Positions 1 to 10,429 of a stretch of DNA of 64,000 nt are shown piece by piece. Origin of the DNA: Cynocephalus volans (taxonomy: Eukaryota; Chordata; Mammalia; Dermoptera; Cynocephalidae); NCBI RefSeq assembly GCF_027409185.1, contig NC_084464.1, positions 48,831,095 to 48,895,094 of the forward strand, in the 5' to 3' direction. Below the pieces are notes generated by a model that saw only the letters and a list, made by a program, of their open reading frames with translations, was not told the origin of the DNA and did no database searches. A program made the translations under genes and the position numbers. Each line of letters opens with the position of its first letter. The stretch's first letter is position 1.

Positions 1-461
1 GAATTGCACACTCAGCAAAACTATCAACCAAAGAGTGGGTAGAATAAAGACATTTTCAGACATGCAAGGTCTCAACATACATACTTCCTATAGATCCTTT
101 CTCAAATACCTCTTGGAAAATATGCTCCACTAAAAGGAGAAAGTCAATCAAGAAAGAGATAAATTTATGGTACAGGACAGAAGGGATGCAACACAGGAGA
201 ATGGCAGAGGGCACTAGTTAGATGACAGTAAAAGGAAACTCCCAGGATGAGAGTTGGGCAGTTGTCCCAGAGAAGTATCCATTTAGATTGTAGTGGGGGG
301 ACAGAAGACTCCAGGAAAGATACTACTAAAGAAAAAATAAAACAGCTAGATTGCCTAATGTGTTTAAAAGTATTACAAAATTTAGAGTTGAATTAGTGAT
401 AGATATTGGAAAAACTAAATGACATTAAAAAAATAGAGGCAATAATTAACTCAATGAGAGG
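1..461 (+). mobile_element. Old L1/HAL1-like LINE fragment, interrupted by a SINE
   Basis: The text has the CAGCAAAACTATC ... AATAAAGACATTTTCAGA signature of old L1-type elements in sense orientation. It resumes after the SINE at about 656 and fades near 770. No usable reading frame remains, and the family assignment is from memory. Confidence 0.5.
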
Positions 462-655
462 AAGAGTAATACAATTTATTTTTATTTATTTATTTTTTTT
501 TTTTTGTCTTTTTCATGACCGGTACTCAGCCAGTGAGTGCACCGGCCATTCCTATATAGGATCCGAAACCGAAACCGCGGCAGGAGTGTCGCTGTGCTCC
601 CAGCGCCGCACTCTCCCGAGTGCGCCACGGGCTCAGCCCAAGAGTAATACAATTT
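462..655 (-). mobile_element. tRNA-derived SINE (shortened-dimer CYN type) with target-site duplication
   Basis: An antisense SINE lies at 478-639, flanked by a perfect 16-bp target-site duplication AAGAGTAATACAATTT at 462-477 and 640-655. Read on the minus strand it starts GGGCTGAGCCCGTGGCGCAC, has a tRNA B-box-like segment, then the GGCCGGTGCACTCACTGGCT block, and ends in an A-tail. The B-box region carries an extra copy of GGTTTC, so promoter function is probably lost in this copy. It is inserted in the old LINE. Confidence 0.85.
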
Positions 656-776
656 TAAAAATTTAATCAGAGTCCACTACTTGGCTCAGCCATTACTAAT
701 ATTTGCAAAATCATAATAATGTAAACATTAAGTATTGATTTATTAAAAAGTGATAAAACTGTATTGGGGGATGCGA

Positions 777-1622
777 TGTTATAATATGTATTTATTGGTT
801 TGCATCCATGGTTGCTGACTTGTTCTAACCTTGCCCTGACTTTTTGTCTTGGATCTGGCCATAAAGAAATCCTCTAACTTAACCTTATCTGATTGTAGGT
901 CATAAGACCCCCATTCCAGAAAGGGTCCTGCCCCATACCCAGAAGGAAGGAATGCTGCAGGGAGAGGTCAGAAAGAATGTAAACAAACAGGCCTTGCTGG
1001 GTTTCCCCACCTAGTATGTTGGTGTTAGATCAGACCCTTTTTGTCCAATCACATTTCTATACTGTTGTCTATGTTTCAGTCATGACTACATAAATGAAGC
1101 TTCCATAAAAACCCAAGAGCACAGCGTTTAGAAAGCTTGCGGATAGCTGAATACATGGAGGTTCCTGGAGGGTAGCGCACCCAGGGACAGCATAGAAGCT
1201 CCGCACTTTTCCCCCTACACCTCGTATTATACATCTCTCTGTATCCTTTATAAATGTCCTTGATAATAAACTAGTAAATGTAAGTATGTGTTTCCTTGAG
1301 TTCTGTGAGTCACTCAAGTAAACTAATCGAACCAAAGGAAGGGGTTGTGGGAACGCTGATTTATATAGCTGGTCGATCAAAAGTTCAGAGGCCTGAACTT
1401 GTGACTGGCATCTGAAGTGGGTGGCAGTCTTGGGAACTGAGCCCTCACTCTGTGCAATCTGATACTATCTTCAGGTAGATAGTGTCAGAATTGAATTGGA
1501 GGACAGCCAGCTGGTGTCAACTGGAGAATTGCTGGCTTGCTCGCCAGTGGGGACAAATCCCCGCACATTTGGACACACAAGTCTGTGTTGCTTGCTGCTG
1601 TGCTGTGAGAACAGAAAAAACA
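777..1622 (+). mobile_element. Probable solo ERV LTR (class I-like)
   Basis: An LTR-like unit of about 846 bp begins TGTTATAA and ends AAAAAACA. It has a CATAAAAACCC TATA-like motif near 1104 and a polyadenylation signal AATAAA at 1265-1270. The 3' part has the TGAGTCACTC ... GTGACTGGCATCTGAAGTGG text typical of class I ERV LTRs. I could not find a clean target duplication or internal retroviral sequence next to it. The exact family is not recognised with certainty. Confidence 0.6.
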
Positions 1623-2361
1623 CAGTTTGCTTGTGTTTCTACAACTCATATGGGGGACGAAAAGTGGAGGGTGTGGTTCAATAAACTTAACTTTTCATCT
1701 TCCATAGAATGAAGACAATAGTTAATACTTAAAATTGAAAAATAACTAGAGAAATAAGCATATTTTGTTTAGAAATCTGAAGTAAATACTAGAAAAAACA
1801 AAAATAGTAAACACTTAAAAGTGGCTGCCTCCCAAGAGCAGGACTGCAGGGCAGGAAAGGCCAGAGTAGAAATGGTTCTTTCATGATAAGCCTTTCAATA
1901 TTTGACTTTTTAACTATGTGCACATATTATTTTAATTTATAAACATTAATACTATATTAATATTATATTCATATAATACTAATATGCTGGCCAAACAGAA
2001 ATTTGTGAAACCTCTAATCTTTGACCTCTGCTGCAGCCCTAACTCTCTGGGTCTCTTTTCTATGCCAGTTCCTAGCTGCAGCTCAATGCTCTTTTGTTCC
2101 TCTAGCCTCTTCCCACCTCTTCTTTCCTCTCTTCAGTCCTTCCTACCCCCACCCACCCTGAGACCGTGCACCTCCCAGGCAGTGACTCTCAGGAGCTGCC
2201 ACAGTGCGCTCCAACTCCTCTGCCTTGTCGTTCCCTCCCTCTTGATCTCACCTGCAGTTCAAGGGCTGAGTGGGCCTGAGAACTGAGGCTGTGTCCCCCT
2301 GCCAGGAGCCTAGAATCTCCTAATTCTGTCTCTATTTAAAATGTCAGTATTTGGTTCATCA
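1623..2361. other. Weak L1 3'-end remnant, then unclassified sequence
   Basis: About 1800-1985 resembles the 3' end of an old sense L1 (AGACTTTTTAACTATGTG-like followed by an AT-rich tail). 1986-2361 is C/T-rich, and I recognise nothing in it; its open frames show no known protein features. Confidence 0.35.
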
Positions 2362-2836
2362 CTGTATTAGTTTCTTATTGCTGCTATAACAAATTACCAC
2401 AAACTTAGGGCCTTAAAACAACATAAATGCATTATTTGACAGTTCTGTAAGTCAGTCTGACATGGCTCTCATTGAGCTAAAACCAAGGAGTCAGCAGGAC
2501 TTCACTCCTCTCTGGAGGCTCTACGGGAGAACCTTCAATGCCAGGGGAGTCTTTCTCACATGACATCACTCTGACTTTGCTTCCTCAATTACATTTCCTT
2601 TCCTGATTCTAGCTCTTCTGCCTCCCTCTTCCACTTTCAAGGACGCTTGTGATTATGTCGGCTCCATGTGGACAATCCAGGATCACCTCCCTATCTTTAG
2701 GTCAGCTGATTAACAACCTTAATTCTATCTGCAACCCTAATTCCCCTTCGCCATGTGATTTAACAACATCACAGGTTCTAGGAATTAGGACATAGACCTC
2801 TTTGGGAGGGGGAGCATCATTCTGCCTAGCATAATC
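2362..2836 (-). mobile_element. MLT1-like MaLR LTR, antisense
   Basis: The unit opens with TGTATTAGTTTCTTATTGCT and AACAAATTACCACAAACTTA, the reverse complement of the 3' end of MLT1-type LTRs. It continues with TTGTGATTATGTCGG and GGTCAGCTGATTAACAACC and closes near GGGGGAGCATCATTCTGCC. It is a solo LTR relic, well diverged. Confidence 0.7.
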
Positions 2837-3734
2837 CCGGATTTGGCATCAATTTTAGTTTTTAAAAATATTTTATGATAGTGTTATTTCTCTTAATTAC
2901 TGAGTTTTTTGGTGCCCCTTAAAGCTTCTGCCTGAGTGAGTGAAGCACCCTAACGCAGGCCCTATCTATGTTTCCTCCTTGGTCCACCCCTTCCATCCTC
3001 AAGCCCAGCTCAGCAAGGTCTCCTGGGCCTCAGGCTGCCCAGAATCCTGCCAATTCTGCAGGCCCTTCTTTCTCAACCATGTACATCTCTGCTCCAGTTT
3101 AAGAGGAGGGGGCTCAGGTTGCCCAATCAGAGAAGGTCAGGGAAGTTGTTCGATTTCTCCTGGGCCCCCAGGGAGGATCCGGGCCCCAGTGCCTTCACAC
3201 CTGATCCTCCCCTGGTGGCAGCAGAGATAGCAGCCTTCCAGGCTGGCAGCAAGCAGGGAGGACTGAGGCGGGGAGAGCGGGGAGGAGAGCTGAAAGAGGA
3301 TCCGAGGACCGCATGAAGGTCACAGGCAGCCAGCGGGTGTCTGGGCCAGCGCAGGGTGGGATGCTGGAAAGCCGATGAGGCTCACACACTGGAGAGGCCC
3401 CTGGGAGATGGGGGTCTGCTTCCCAGCCTTTCAAGCAATGTCACAAAGGAGACTGCTGAGCAGGAAGGGGGAGGGTGGATTGAGAAGGGAAAAAATGACT
3501 TGGAAAGGGGGTCTCCATCCCAGAGGCTGCTCACAAAAGCAGCCTGCAGTGGAGGCAGTGTAGAACAGAGTTCTCAGAAAGAGAAAGCCCGGGGGCGGGG
3601 GAGGGGGAGGGGAGTAGCGGGGGCGTTCAGGAGGAGAAGGGCGGTTGAACAAACACAGCATAACTTCCACACCTCCACGAGCCTGCAAGGCAATCCTCGG
3701 GAGAAGCTTTGCACTCAAGACCTTGCCTTGCATA
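2837..3734. other. GC-rich intergenic sequence with a G-quadruplex-prone run
   Basis: I see no gene or classified repeat here. Positions 3591-3612 hold four runs of four or five G separated by single bases (GGGGGCGGGGGAGGGGGAGG), a textbook G-quadruplex pattern. The 193-codon open frame crossing 3356-3937 has low-complexity composition and no recognisable protein features. Confidence 0.4.
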
Positions 3735-3840
3735 GCATTTTCAAGTCCCCAGAGCACTTAAACATTCTCATCTGCTTCTCACCTCAACCCCCAGGAGGCA
3801 GGCAGGATCGTCCCCATTTTACAGAGGAGGGAACTCCACG
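3735..3840 (-). mobile_element. MIR SINE, antisense fragment
   Basis: The text GCACTTAAACATTCTCATCT ... CCCCATTTTACAGAGGAGGG matches the antisense 3' core of MIR. Confidence 0.65.
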
Positions 3841-5369
3841 CAGGGAGTTCCAACTTTCATTACGGCTAAGAGAGCCCCCAGATTTGCCTCCTGCCCTCTC
3901 TTCCAGGAAGGGAAAGGAAAGTGACAGAGGAAACTGAGAAATAGCTGAGGGTCCCTGGGCCAGAGAAGAGACAAACATCACCACCACTGCCACTCCTAAC
4001 AGCAACAGTAACGTGTCTGACTCCAAATGTTACTATGCAGGAAAATGCCCAGCTAACTCAGCCTCCTTGAGTCAGCACTCACTCCAGGAAGCTGCCACAG
4101 GAGCCTGGAGAGGAGCCGGCATGAGGACTTGAGGGGGCCTACCCCTGTGGTCTTCCACCCAGAACTGCCTGGTCCCCCTTGCTACACACATCCACCACTA
4201 CAGAGGGTCAGACTGTGGGGTCTAGTGTTGCTGCTCTCACACCGCTGCTCTCACACCCCCTGCTCTGGGGTGAAGGTTAGCCCACGTGCCTCCTCTCCCT
4301 GACCTCTGGGTCTCCCTCACTGCACTGCTGCAGGTATCTTCCCAAAGAATGACCCAGAGATGGAGCTCCCTAGTCAGGTGCACCAGGACTACAGACCTCG
4401 CTTCCTGGTGGGGCAAACTGAGGAAGGGGATTTCAGAGAAAGTGGCTTCTCTGAACACAATCCACCCACTCCTTCGCCCCCATCCTCCTTCCTTTTACAG
4501 TACCTAGAGCACTGCTGGGCACACAGTGGGGACTTGGCAAATATTGATTATTTCACTTCTCTCCCCTTGCCTGGCAGAGACCCCGGGAAGAATTTCCCCC
4601 TCAGGGGTGCTGGGGGCAGGACCAGGTATTCAGAAGGCAGTGGGGCCTTCCTGGGTCATGACAACATGGAAAGCCCTGTCGACGTGTCCAGCATGGCCTA
4701 ATGGGAGGCAGGGGATGGATATGTGCCCTCTCGGGGTTCCTTCCACTGCCCTCAGAGGCAGGCGTGACCAGCAGCTCCCGTCAGCCCTGTGGGTCTTCTT
4801 CACAAAGTGAGATGATGGAGCAGGTCCCCCTCTCCCCACTCCCCAGGGCTGCTGGGCCCTCTGGGTCAAATGAGAACCAGGTGCAAATTAAGTGACGGGG
4901 GCATATGGGCATTGGAGTTGGTATATTTTCCATCAACGGAACTGAGGCGAGGTCCCCAGGAATCAGTAACAGGTGGAGAGAGGGAGGAAGGAGGTGGGAA
5001 AGGAGGGAAAGAGGGCAGGGAGAAGAAGCAGAGGGAGGGAGGGAGGAAGGGAAATTCATGCACCTTGAAAGGGAAGGGTTGGGGAAGAGACTTGGCTCCA
5101 GACTAGGACTGAATGGGTGAGCCTGGCATGGCCTCCTCTGGGCTGAGGGCTGCTCCAGCTCCGGAGTTTGCAGCAAGAACGGGGGTTTCTCTGAGCCTCC
5201 AGCTACCTGAACCCCTCACTGCGGTGGGGGGGTCGGGTGGGGGCTGGAAGTCATGCCCAGGAGGGCTGGTGATCTGAGGGGCTGGAAGTCCTGACCCAGG
5301 CCCACCAAGGCCATGCCGCCTGACCCTCCGCTGGGCCCAGTCAGAGGCTTAGAGTGCAAAGCTGCCAAC

Positions 5370-5465
5370 TTATTACTCAGAGGACCCAGGCTCTTGACCC
5401 ACAACTAATCACTAATGGTTTGAATAATTTGCATAAAATTTGCATTCTCCTGGGGGTCTCTGCAA
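5370..5465. promoter_or_regulatory. Candidate conserved element with tandem octamer-like motifs
   Basis: An AT-rich island in GC-rich DNA contains AATTTGCATAAAATTTGCAT, two overlapping copies of the octamer-type ATTTGCAT half, preceded by CTAATCACTAATGG. The composition suggests a POU/homeodomain-bound enhancer. Function is inferred from motif content only. Confidence 0.35.
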
Positions 5466-5699
5466 TCACTCCCTGGAGGCCCCTGCCCCTGTCTCTCAGC
5501 TCTCCATCCCCCATCCTTCTGTCTCCTGATGTCCTCCAGGTCCAGCCCCACAGACCCCATCTCCCTGCCTTCCTCGTTTACCTGGATCAGATAGGGCAGG
5601 TCATAGGTAGGGACATCCCTAAACTCAAAACTCCATTCTCTCTGACTTCAGGGGGCAGCAGAGGCAGCTGGAGGCTACTTGGAAGGGAGGGGGCAAGAC

Positions 5700-5870
5700 C
5701 TGTCTAGTGATTAATCCTCCTGCTAATGGAGGCTTCTCTGCCACCAGGGCTTTTAAGGAAACTCAGGGAAGCCCTTTAGCGCCATCAGAGCTATCTCTGA
5801 GGTCCTTAGCAGGCTCATTAACGGTGCTCCACCTCGCAATTAGCAGCCCCTTGTCTGTATGGCTTCGGGA
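5700..5870. promoter_or_regulatory. Candidate homeodomain-rich enhancer
   Basis: The patch holds GATTAATCC (OTX/PITX-like TAATCC), GCTAATGG, CTCATTAACGG and CGCAATTAGCAG within about 150 bases of otherwise GC-rich sequence. Such clustering is typical of conserved developmental enhancers. No cross-species alignment could be made. Confidence 0.35.
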
Positions 5871-6065
5871 GGGGAGGAGAGCTGCTGGGGCCTCTGAGGC
5901 TTTGGCCCTGAGTGGAGTCACCGCGCACGACAGCCTCCACTGCGCCTCCACACCCACTCACCAAATTCTCTGAAATGGAGTGAAACTGCCCTGCCTCTCT
6001 TCCAAAGTACAGCTGGAAAGGACCTGTCCTAGATAGGAAAAAGCAGGAAGAAAAAAAAAAGGAAA

Positions 6066-6150
6066 GCAGGGCCCAGAGAGAACAGTGACTTGCCCAAGGC
6101 CACCCAGTCAGTGGGGCAAGCTAAACTGCAGTTGTCTGTCTAGCTCCCAG
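6066..6150 (-). mobile_element. MIR SINE, antisense fragment
   Basis: CAGTGACTTGCCCAAGGCCA followed by CCCAGTCAGTGGGGCAAG is the antisense MIR core. The fragment is short. Confidence 0.55.
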
Positions 6151-6205
6151 CCTCAGTCTCCTCTGCTTCCTCCCCTGCCATTCGGAAAGGCAGCCCCATC
6201 ATGTG

Positions 6206-6300
6206 AGGCTGGCCAGTTAGCTCGGTTGGTTAGAGCACAGTGCTATAACACCATAGTCACAGGTCGAAGATCCCCATACTGACTAAACACCAAAAAAAAG
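6206..6300 (+). mobile_element. CYN-type tRNA-Ile-like SINE monomer
   Basis: GGCTGGCCAGTTAGCTCGGT, TGGTTAGAGCACAGTGCTAT and a short A-tail give a tRNA-Ile-like body without a tRNA-unrelated region. An 8-bp repeat ATCATGTG flanks it at 6198-6205 and 6309-6316. A longer 14-bp repeat, GGAAAGGCAGCCCC, also brackets it at 6184 and 6340, so the true target duplication is ambiguous. Confidence 0.75.
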
Positions 6301-6309
6301 AGAGATTTA

Positions 6310-6784
6310 TCATGTGGTAGGAACAACAGTTACAGACTAAGGAAAGGCAGCCCCTTCTCTAAAAGGCTTTGGAGGGCTGGCAGGCCACCGATCCGGTTAG
6401 GACTGACCCCCTGGCCAGAGACCAAATGTGATGACCCCTGGGATTGTTCTACCAGCCCAGGATGCTGGGGTTCTTCAGTACACTGGGCCAGATCCATTTC
6501 ACTTTCAGGACTGGCTATAATGCTCTCCATTGCTTGTTGCACAACAGTTTAAGGCAAAGGAGGCCTCTCTAGGGGAGAAGTCATGTGCAGAGTTAGGTGG
6601 TAGACAGCAGCCATAATTTCCTGATAAAGACTGCTCAGGAGGAAGGATTGGGCACAGAGAAGGCTGCAGTTTCCATCTATTCCACAAACAGGATCACCCA
6701 CCCTGAGGCAGACCCTCTGCCAGGCAAGAAGCCACAGAGGTGAAAGAGACATGCTTTACTCTCAGTAAATGATCCATCAAAATG
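6310..6784. other. Unclassified intergenic sequence
   Basis: I recognise no gene, RNA or repeat family in this stretch. Confidence 0.4.
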
Positions 6785-7005
6785 GATGAGTGATTTGGGG
6801 CAAATCTTTTAAATTATTCTGGGACTCAGTTTTCCCATCTGTAAAATAGGAATCAAACCTTATGTTCTAGGAAACCTGAAAGGCCACAGAGAATTGGGTC
6901 TCAGGGAGCAGCCACAGATAATCTTAGAAAAGATGATAAAATTCTGCAGCATGGTACCTACCACGTGAATGCTCAATAAATGGTCATTGGTACTGATATT
7001 ATTTT
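6785..7005 (+). mobile_element. MIR SINE, sense
   Basis: GGGACTCAGTTTTCCCATCT, GTAAAATAGGAATCAAACC and GAATGCTCAATAAATGGTCA give the MIR order from core to 3' end, with an insertion or divergence in the middle. Confidence 0.7.
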
Positions 7006-7104
7006 GTTGTGGTGGTGGTTGCTATTGAGATGCTTTCTGACCTCAGGGTGCCAGGCTGGAAATAATATACAGCAACCTCCTTTCCCAGCTCCCTGCAGAT
7101 TATG

Positions 7105-7290
7105 AGATAGAGGAAATGACATTTGTTAAGCACCTACTGTGTGCCAGACACTGTGTCAGGTGCTTTACATGTGTTATCTCATTTAGTCCTCATGATTATC
7201 TAACATGATAATATCTTCCCTTCTTCCCATTTTAGAGAACAGGAAATTGAGGCTCAGAGAAGTTAGGTACCTTGCCAAAGTTCCCAGTGC
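7105..7290 (-). mobile_element. MIR SINE, antisense
   Basis: TTGTTAAGCACCTACTGTGT, GCTTTACATGTGTTATCTCA and GAGGCTCAGAGAAGTTAGGT are the antisense MIR landmarks in order. Confidence 0.8.
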
Positions 7291-7311
7291 CCTTAATGTG
7301 CAGAGTGTAAT

Positions 7312-7792
7312 AGGAACATGAATATTTATGAAGCTTTATTTATGATAGCCAAAAACTGAAAACAGCCCAGCTGTCTATCAACAGGAGAATGGGTGAATGA
7401 ATTGTGATAGATTCACACACCAGAGTGCTCTATAACAATGAAAAATATGAGTTATTGCTACAAACAGCAACATGGGCAACAAACAGAAGTAGTAGTGAGC
7501 AAAAGAAGGTAGACACAAAAGGGTTTATGCTGTGTGGTTCTACCTATGTGAAGTTCACTAACAGGCAAAACTAACCTGTGGTGAAAGAAGTCAGAATAAT
7601 AGTTACCTCAAGGTGGTGGGGGCGGGGTGGGCGTAGACTGGGATTGTGGTATAAAAGGGTCTTCCGAGGGTGCTGGGAGTGTCTTCTATCTTGATCTAAG
7701 TGGTTGGTGGTTACAGGGGTGTGTATACATATGTAAAAACCCATCAAGCTGTACCCTTAAAATTTTCCTTAATAAAAAAGAAAGTAAATAAA
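7312..7792 (+). mobile_element. Old L1 3'-end fragment, sense
   Basis: The text carries ATTTATGATAGCCAAAAACT, GTCTATCAACAGGAGAATGG and ends in AATTTTCCTTAATAAAAAAG, the usual end of the L1M ORF2/3' UTR. A CYN monomer is inserted at its A-rich tail. Confidence 0.75.
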
Positions 7793-7894
7793 TAAGGCTG
7801 GCCAATTTTCTCAGTTGGTTAGAGCATGGTGCTGATAACACCAAGGTCCAGGTACCAGTCAGCCGCAGATGAAAAAAAAAAAGTAAATAAGTAA
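7782..7894 (+). mobile_element. CYN-type tRNA-Ile-like SINE monomer
   Basis: The SINE body starts at 7796 with GGCTGGCCAATTTTCTCAGT and contains TTGGTTAGAGCATGGTGCTG then ATAACACCAAGGTC, with Ile anticodon-like GAT in the right place. It ends in an A-tail at about 7880. AAGTAAATAA repeats on both sides are consistent with a target duplication, although the target was itself A-rich. Confidence 0.8.
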
Positions 7895-8864
7895 ATGCAT
7901 AATATATATCATTTTAAAAGATGCAGGGCCACAGCTGGGGCAGCCAAGTCAACTCTGGCTTTGCATCCTGAGGAACCGGGAGGTACCCCCTGCCCACTCT
8001 CCCTTTCTTCCGAGAGAGGGGTCCTAAATCTTTGCATAGAGGGGTCCTGGGTCTTTGCACAGAGGGGAGCAGTGGGCTTCCAATCCCCAGCCTCACCACC
8101 TGCTGATAGATCTGTATCCTGTGCCCCCCAATTCTTCCTCCAGGGGATGGTGCTTGTCAAGCCAGGGACCCCGTCCATCCTAGGGGGTGGGAGGAAGGAA
8201 GAGAGAGAAAGGGAGAAGAAGGAAGAGCAAGGAGGAGAGAGGGGCTGACAGGCGCTGGGCAGGGGCAGGTTTCCTCCAAGCCTCTTGTAGTCCTGAATTG
8301 GGTGGGGTAAGTTCAATGAGACATTCTTAGGCCCCCACCCCCACCCCGGGGAGGAGGCATGGTGCTGGCAGGAGACTGGGAGGCTGAGGGAGACAGAGAC
8401 ATTTCTGTGCATTTTGATGGATTGTGAAGAACATTCACCCTGAGTGCTCAATGATATGCCAGTGCATGTCCCAGATGGGGAGGACCGGGAGGCCAGCTCA
8501 CCGGCAGATCTTCAGGAAAGAACAGACTCCTGCTGCTGGTGTGCCCAGACCCACCCGCCGCCACAGGTGCGGGGAGCAGAGCCAATGCCCACACCCTCGG
8601 GGCCCCCTCCTCCCAAGCCTGGAGCTCACCCCAGCCCACCCTCCTCCGGTTCCTTCATCTTCTGCTTCTTTCCTTCCACCCACCGACTGTCTTTTCCTCC
8701 CTCTCTGTATTTCTGATTCTCTCTCTCTCTCTCTGCCCCTCTTCCTGTGCTCTTCTCTCTGCGCTTGCCCATCCCTGTCCCTCCAGCCCCAGCTCCCATT
8801 TCTTCTCCCAGTGCCCCCCTGCTCCTACATTCCCTGGGCCTGTACTTCCTCTCCAGCCCAATAT

Positions 8865-9010
8865 AAATAATAGAAATTAATTTGTCAGCCAACACACGTG
8901 GCCCAGCCGGCACAGCAGCGAGCTGAGGAGGAAAGCTGGTTGAAATAATTATGCTTGACTTAAGAAATCGTTCTTTTTATTCCTGAAGGCTAATGGAGTG
9001 AGAGCAGCAC
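8865..9010. promoter_or_regulatory. Candidate conserved non-coding element
   Basis: AATATAAATAATAGAAATTA, then ACACACGTGGCC (E-box CACGTG), then GAAATAATTATGCTTGACTT and GGCTAATGGAG lie in an abrupt AT-rich island between GC-rich flanks. This suggests an enhancer with homeodomain and E-box sites. Inferred from composition only. Confidence 0.35.
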
Positions 9011-9104
9011 CGGGCAGGGCGGCGCTGATGGCAAACAGCGGGGGCTGGGGAGAGGGAGTGGCCTCTCTGGTCCTCCTGACACGAGCAGACCCCCCCACAC
9101 CCCA

Positions 9105-9195
9105 CCCTGCTCTTTATTTACAAGGCAAATGAAGCACTGAGAGGCACTCTCTAGGTTAATGGAGTCACGGGTATGGTTTCGGAACAGGATTTGCC
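9105..9195. promoter_or_regulatory. Candidate conserved non-coding element (second patch)
   Basis: CTCTTTATTTACAAGGCAAA (forkhead-like TATTTAC) and CTCTAGGTTAATGGAGTCAC sit within 90 bases of low-repeat sequence. Evidence is motif clustering only. Confidence 0.25.
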
Positions 9196-9365
9196 ATCGG
9201 GAGCACTCCCCCTGTTCCCTAAATTCCCCTCTCCGAGGGAATGCTCTCCCAGAGGTCGGGTGGAGGCAGCTGTGGAGAAGGAGCCGTGCCCCAGGAGGAA
9301 AGAACCTAACACTCACCGGGGCTCCGCAGCATGCCGGCCACCGAGCTGGGGACATGCCTCATGAG

Positions 9366-9485
9366 CACACACCAGTCTTTACAACCACCCTAGGAATGAA
9401 GTCTGACCATTATTCCCATTTTACCGACCAGAAAACTGAGAGCATCAGCAACTTGTCCAAGGTCAAAGAGAAGAATCACCAGTGA
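9366..9485 (-). mobile_element. MIR SINE, antisense fragment
   Basis: TTTACAACCACCCTAGGAAT, TATTCCCATTTTACCGACCA and CAACTTGTCCAAGGTCAAAG follow the antisense MIR order. Confidence 0.7.
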
Positions 9486-10429
9486 CCAAAGGAGATACAC
9501 AAACTTTCTCACCCCAGCAAGGGGGTGGGGGAAGAGGGATGGGGTGTATTCAGCAGTCCTGGCAGGAAACACAGGGCACCCTCCGAGGTTAATTGAGAGG
9601 GCATAAATAAAGAGACCGTTTACAGAGGTGTGGGCAGCTTCAAGGAAACTGAGGAGAGATGATGAAGTACCCAGGGTTAGTGACCACCCCAGGCCTGAGG
9701 GGAAAGGAAGGGAGCTGTTACCAGAGCCGGGCACCAGCTGTCACTGCAGGAGCTGGCGGCCCACCCAACAGGAGCTGCAGCCTCGGCCTTGGTAGAGAAA
9801 TGCAGCCACTGCCCAAACTGCAGCCTGGCAGACCGGGAGGGGCAGATAACCATGCTGGCTCTTCTCTCCTCCTGCCCTCAGATCTTTTGCCCATGCCTGC
9901 CATTGGCTGAACCCAACTCGAAGCCAGAGAGCAAGGGGTCCAGTGATGCCATTGTAGAAGTCAGCCTTCGTACACAGAGCAAAGTGGATCGGAAGGGAAA
10001 AGAGAGTTACCAGCAGGTGGTGGAATGTCTCCTCCCCCGGCCGCCCACCCCGACCCCAGGCTTTGAGAAAGGTCAACTTGACCCAGTGGAGACTGGGACT
10101 CCAGAGAGGAGCGGAAAGGTGAGCCCCCCTCCAGTTCCCATCACTCAGGAAGCCAGAGAAACCCGGATAGAATAGGACCCCCAGAAGTGGCTGAATAACC
10201 GAGCAGGAGAGAATGGGAGAGCCAGTGGTTTCCCGGAGAAGGGAGCCTGCCTGCAAGATTGGCGAGGGAGGAGGAGAAGGAGCTAATTGAGTGATTACCG
10301 GTGCTAAGCACCGAAGTACTTGAAACGAAATGAGGGCCCTCTGCATAAAAGCACCAGGTAGGAAAAGGGGCGGGCGAGCAGGAGGAGAACCCCGAAGTCA
10401 GCTTACTCGACAGGAGGCTGCAGTCACAG
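9486..10429. other. Unclassified GC-rich intergenic sequence
   Basis: No gene or classified repeat is recognised. A 201-codon minus-strand open frame (9741-10346) has no known protein features. Confidence 0.4.

Larger units (their letters stand above)
3841..6060. other. GC-rich, repeat-poor intergenic sequence
   Basis: This stretch is mostly unique-looking sequence with a small L2/MIR-like scrap near 4490-4555 (TGCTGGGCACACAGTGGGGA) and a purine-rich GGAG/GGGA tract at 4975-5052. Two motif-rich patches inside it are listed separately. No exon or RNA gene is recognised. Confidence 0.4.
7895..9365. other. GC-rich intergenic sequence, repeat-poor
   Basis: This stretch has a purine tract at 8188-8245 and a (CT)n run near 8715-8736. 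Open frames of up to 180 codons occur on both strands but overlap one another and have skewed composition. No protein family is recognised. Motif-rich patches at 8865-9010 and 9105-9195 are listed separately. Confidence 0.4.

Noticed and set aside
3356-3937. 193-codon open frame on the + strand
   Set aside because: Low-complexity Gly/Arg/Ser-rich composition, overlaps open frames on both strands, includes part of a MIR, and has no protein family features.
6206-6300. Functional tRNA-Ile gene
   Set aside because: The body is tRNA-like but the anticodon and T arms are degraded, and it has an A-tail and flanking repeats, so it is a SINE.
7909-8451. 180-codon minus-strand open frame
   Set aside because: GC-rich sequence with overlapping frames; Pro/Ser-rich text without domain motifs or splice-site context.
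9741-10346. 201-codon minus-strand open frame
   Set aside because: Longest frame in the window, but no recognisable domain and no codon or splice evidence; expected by chance in GC-rich DNA.
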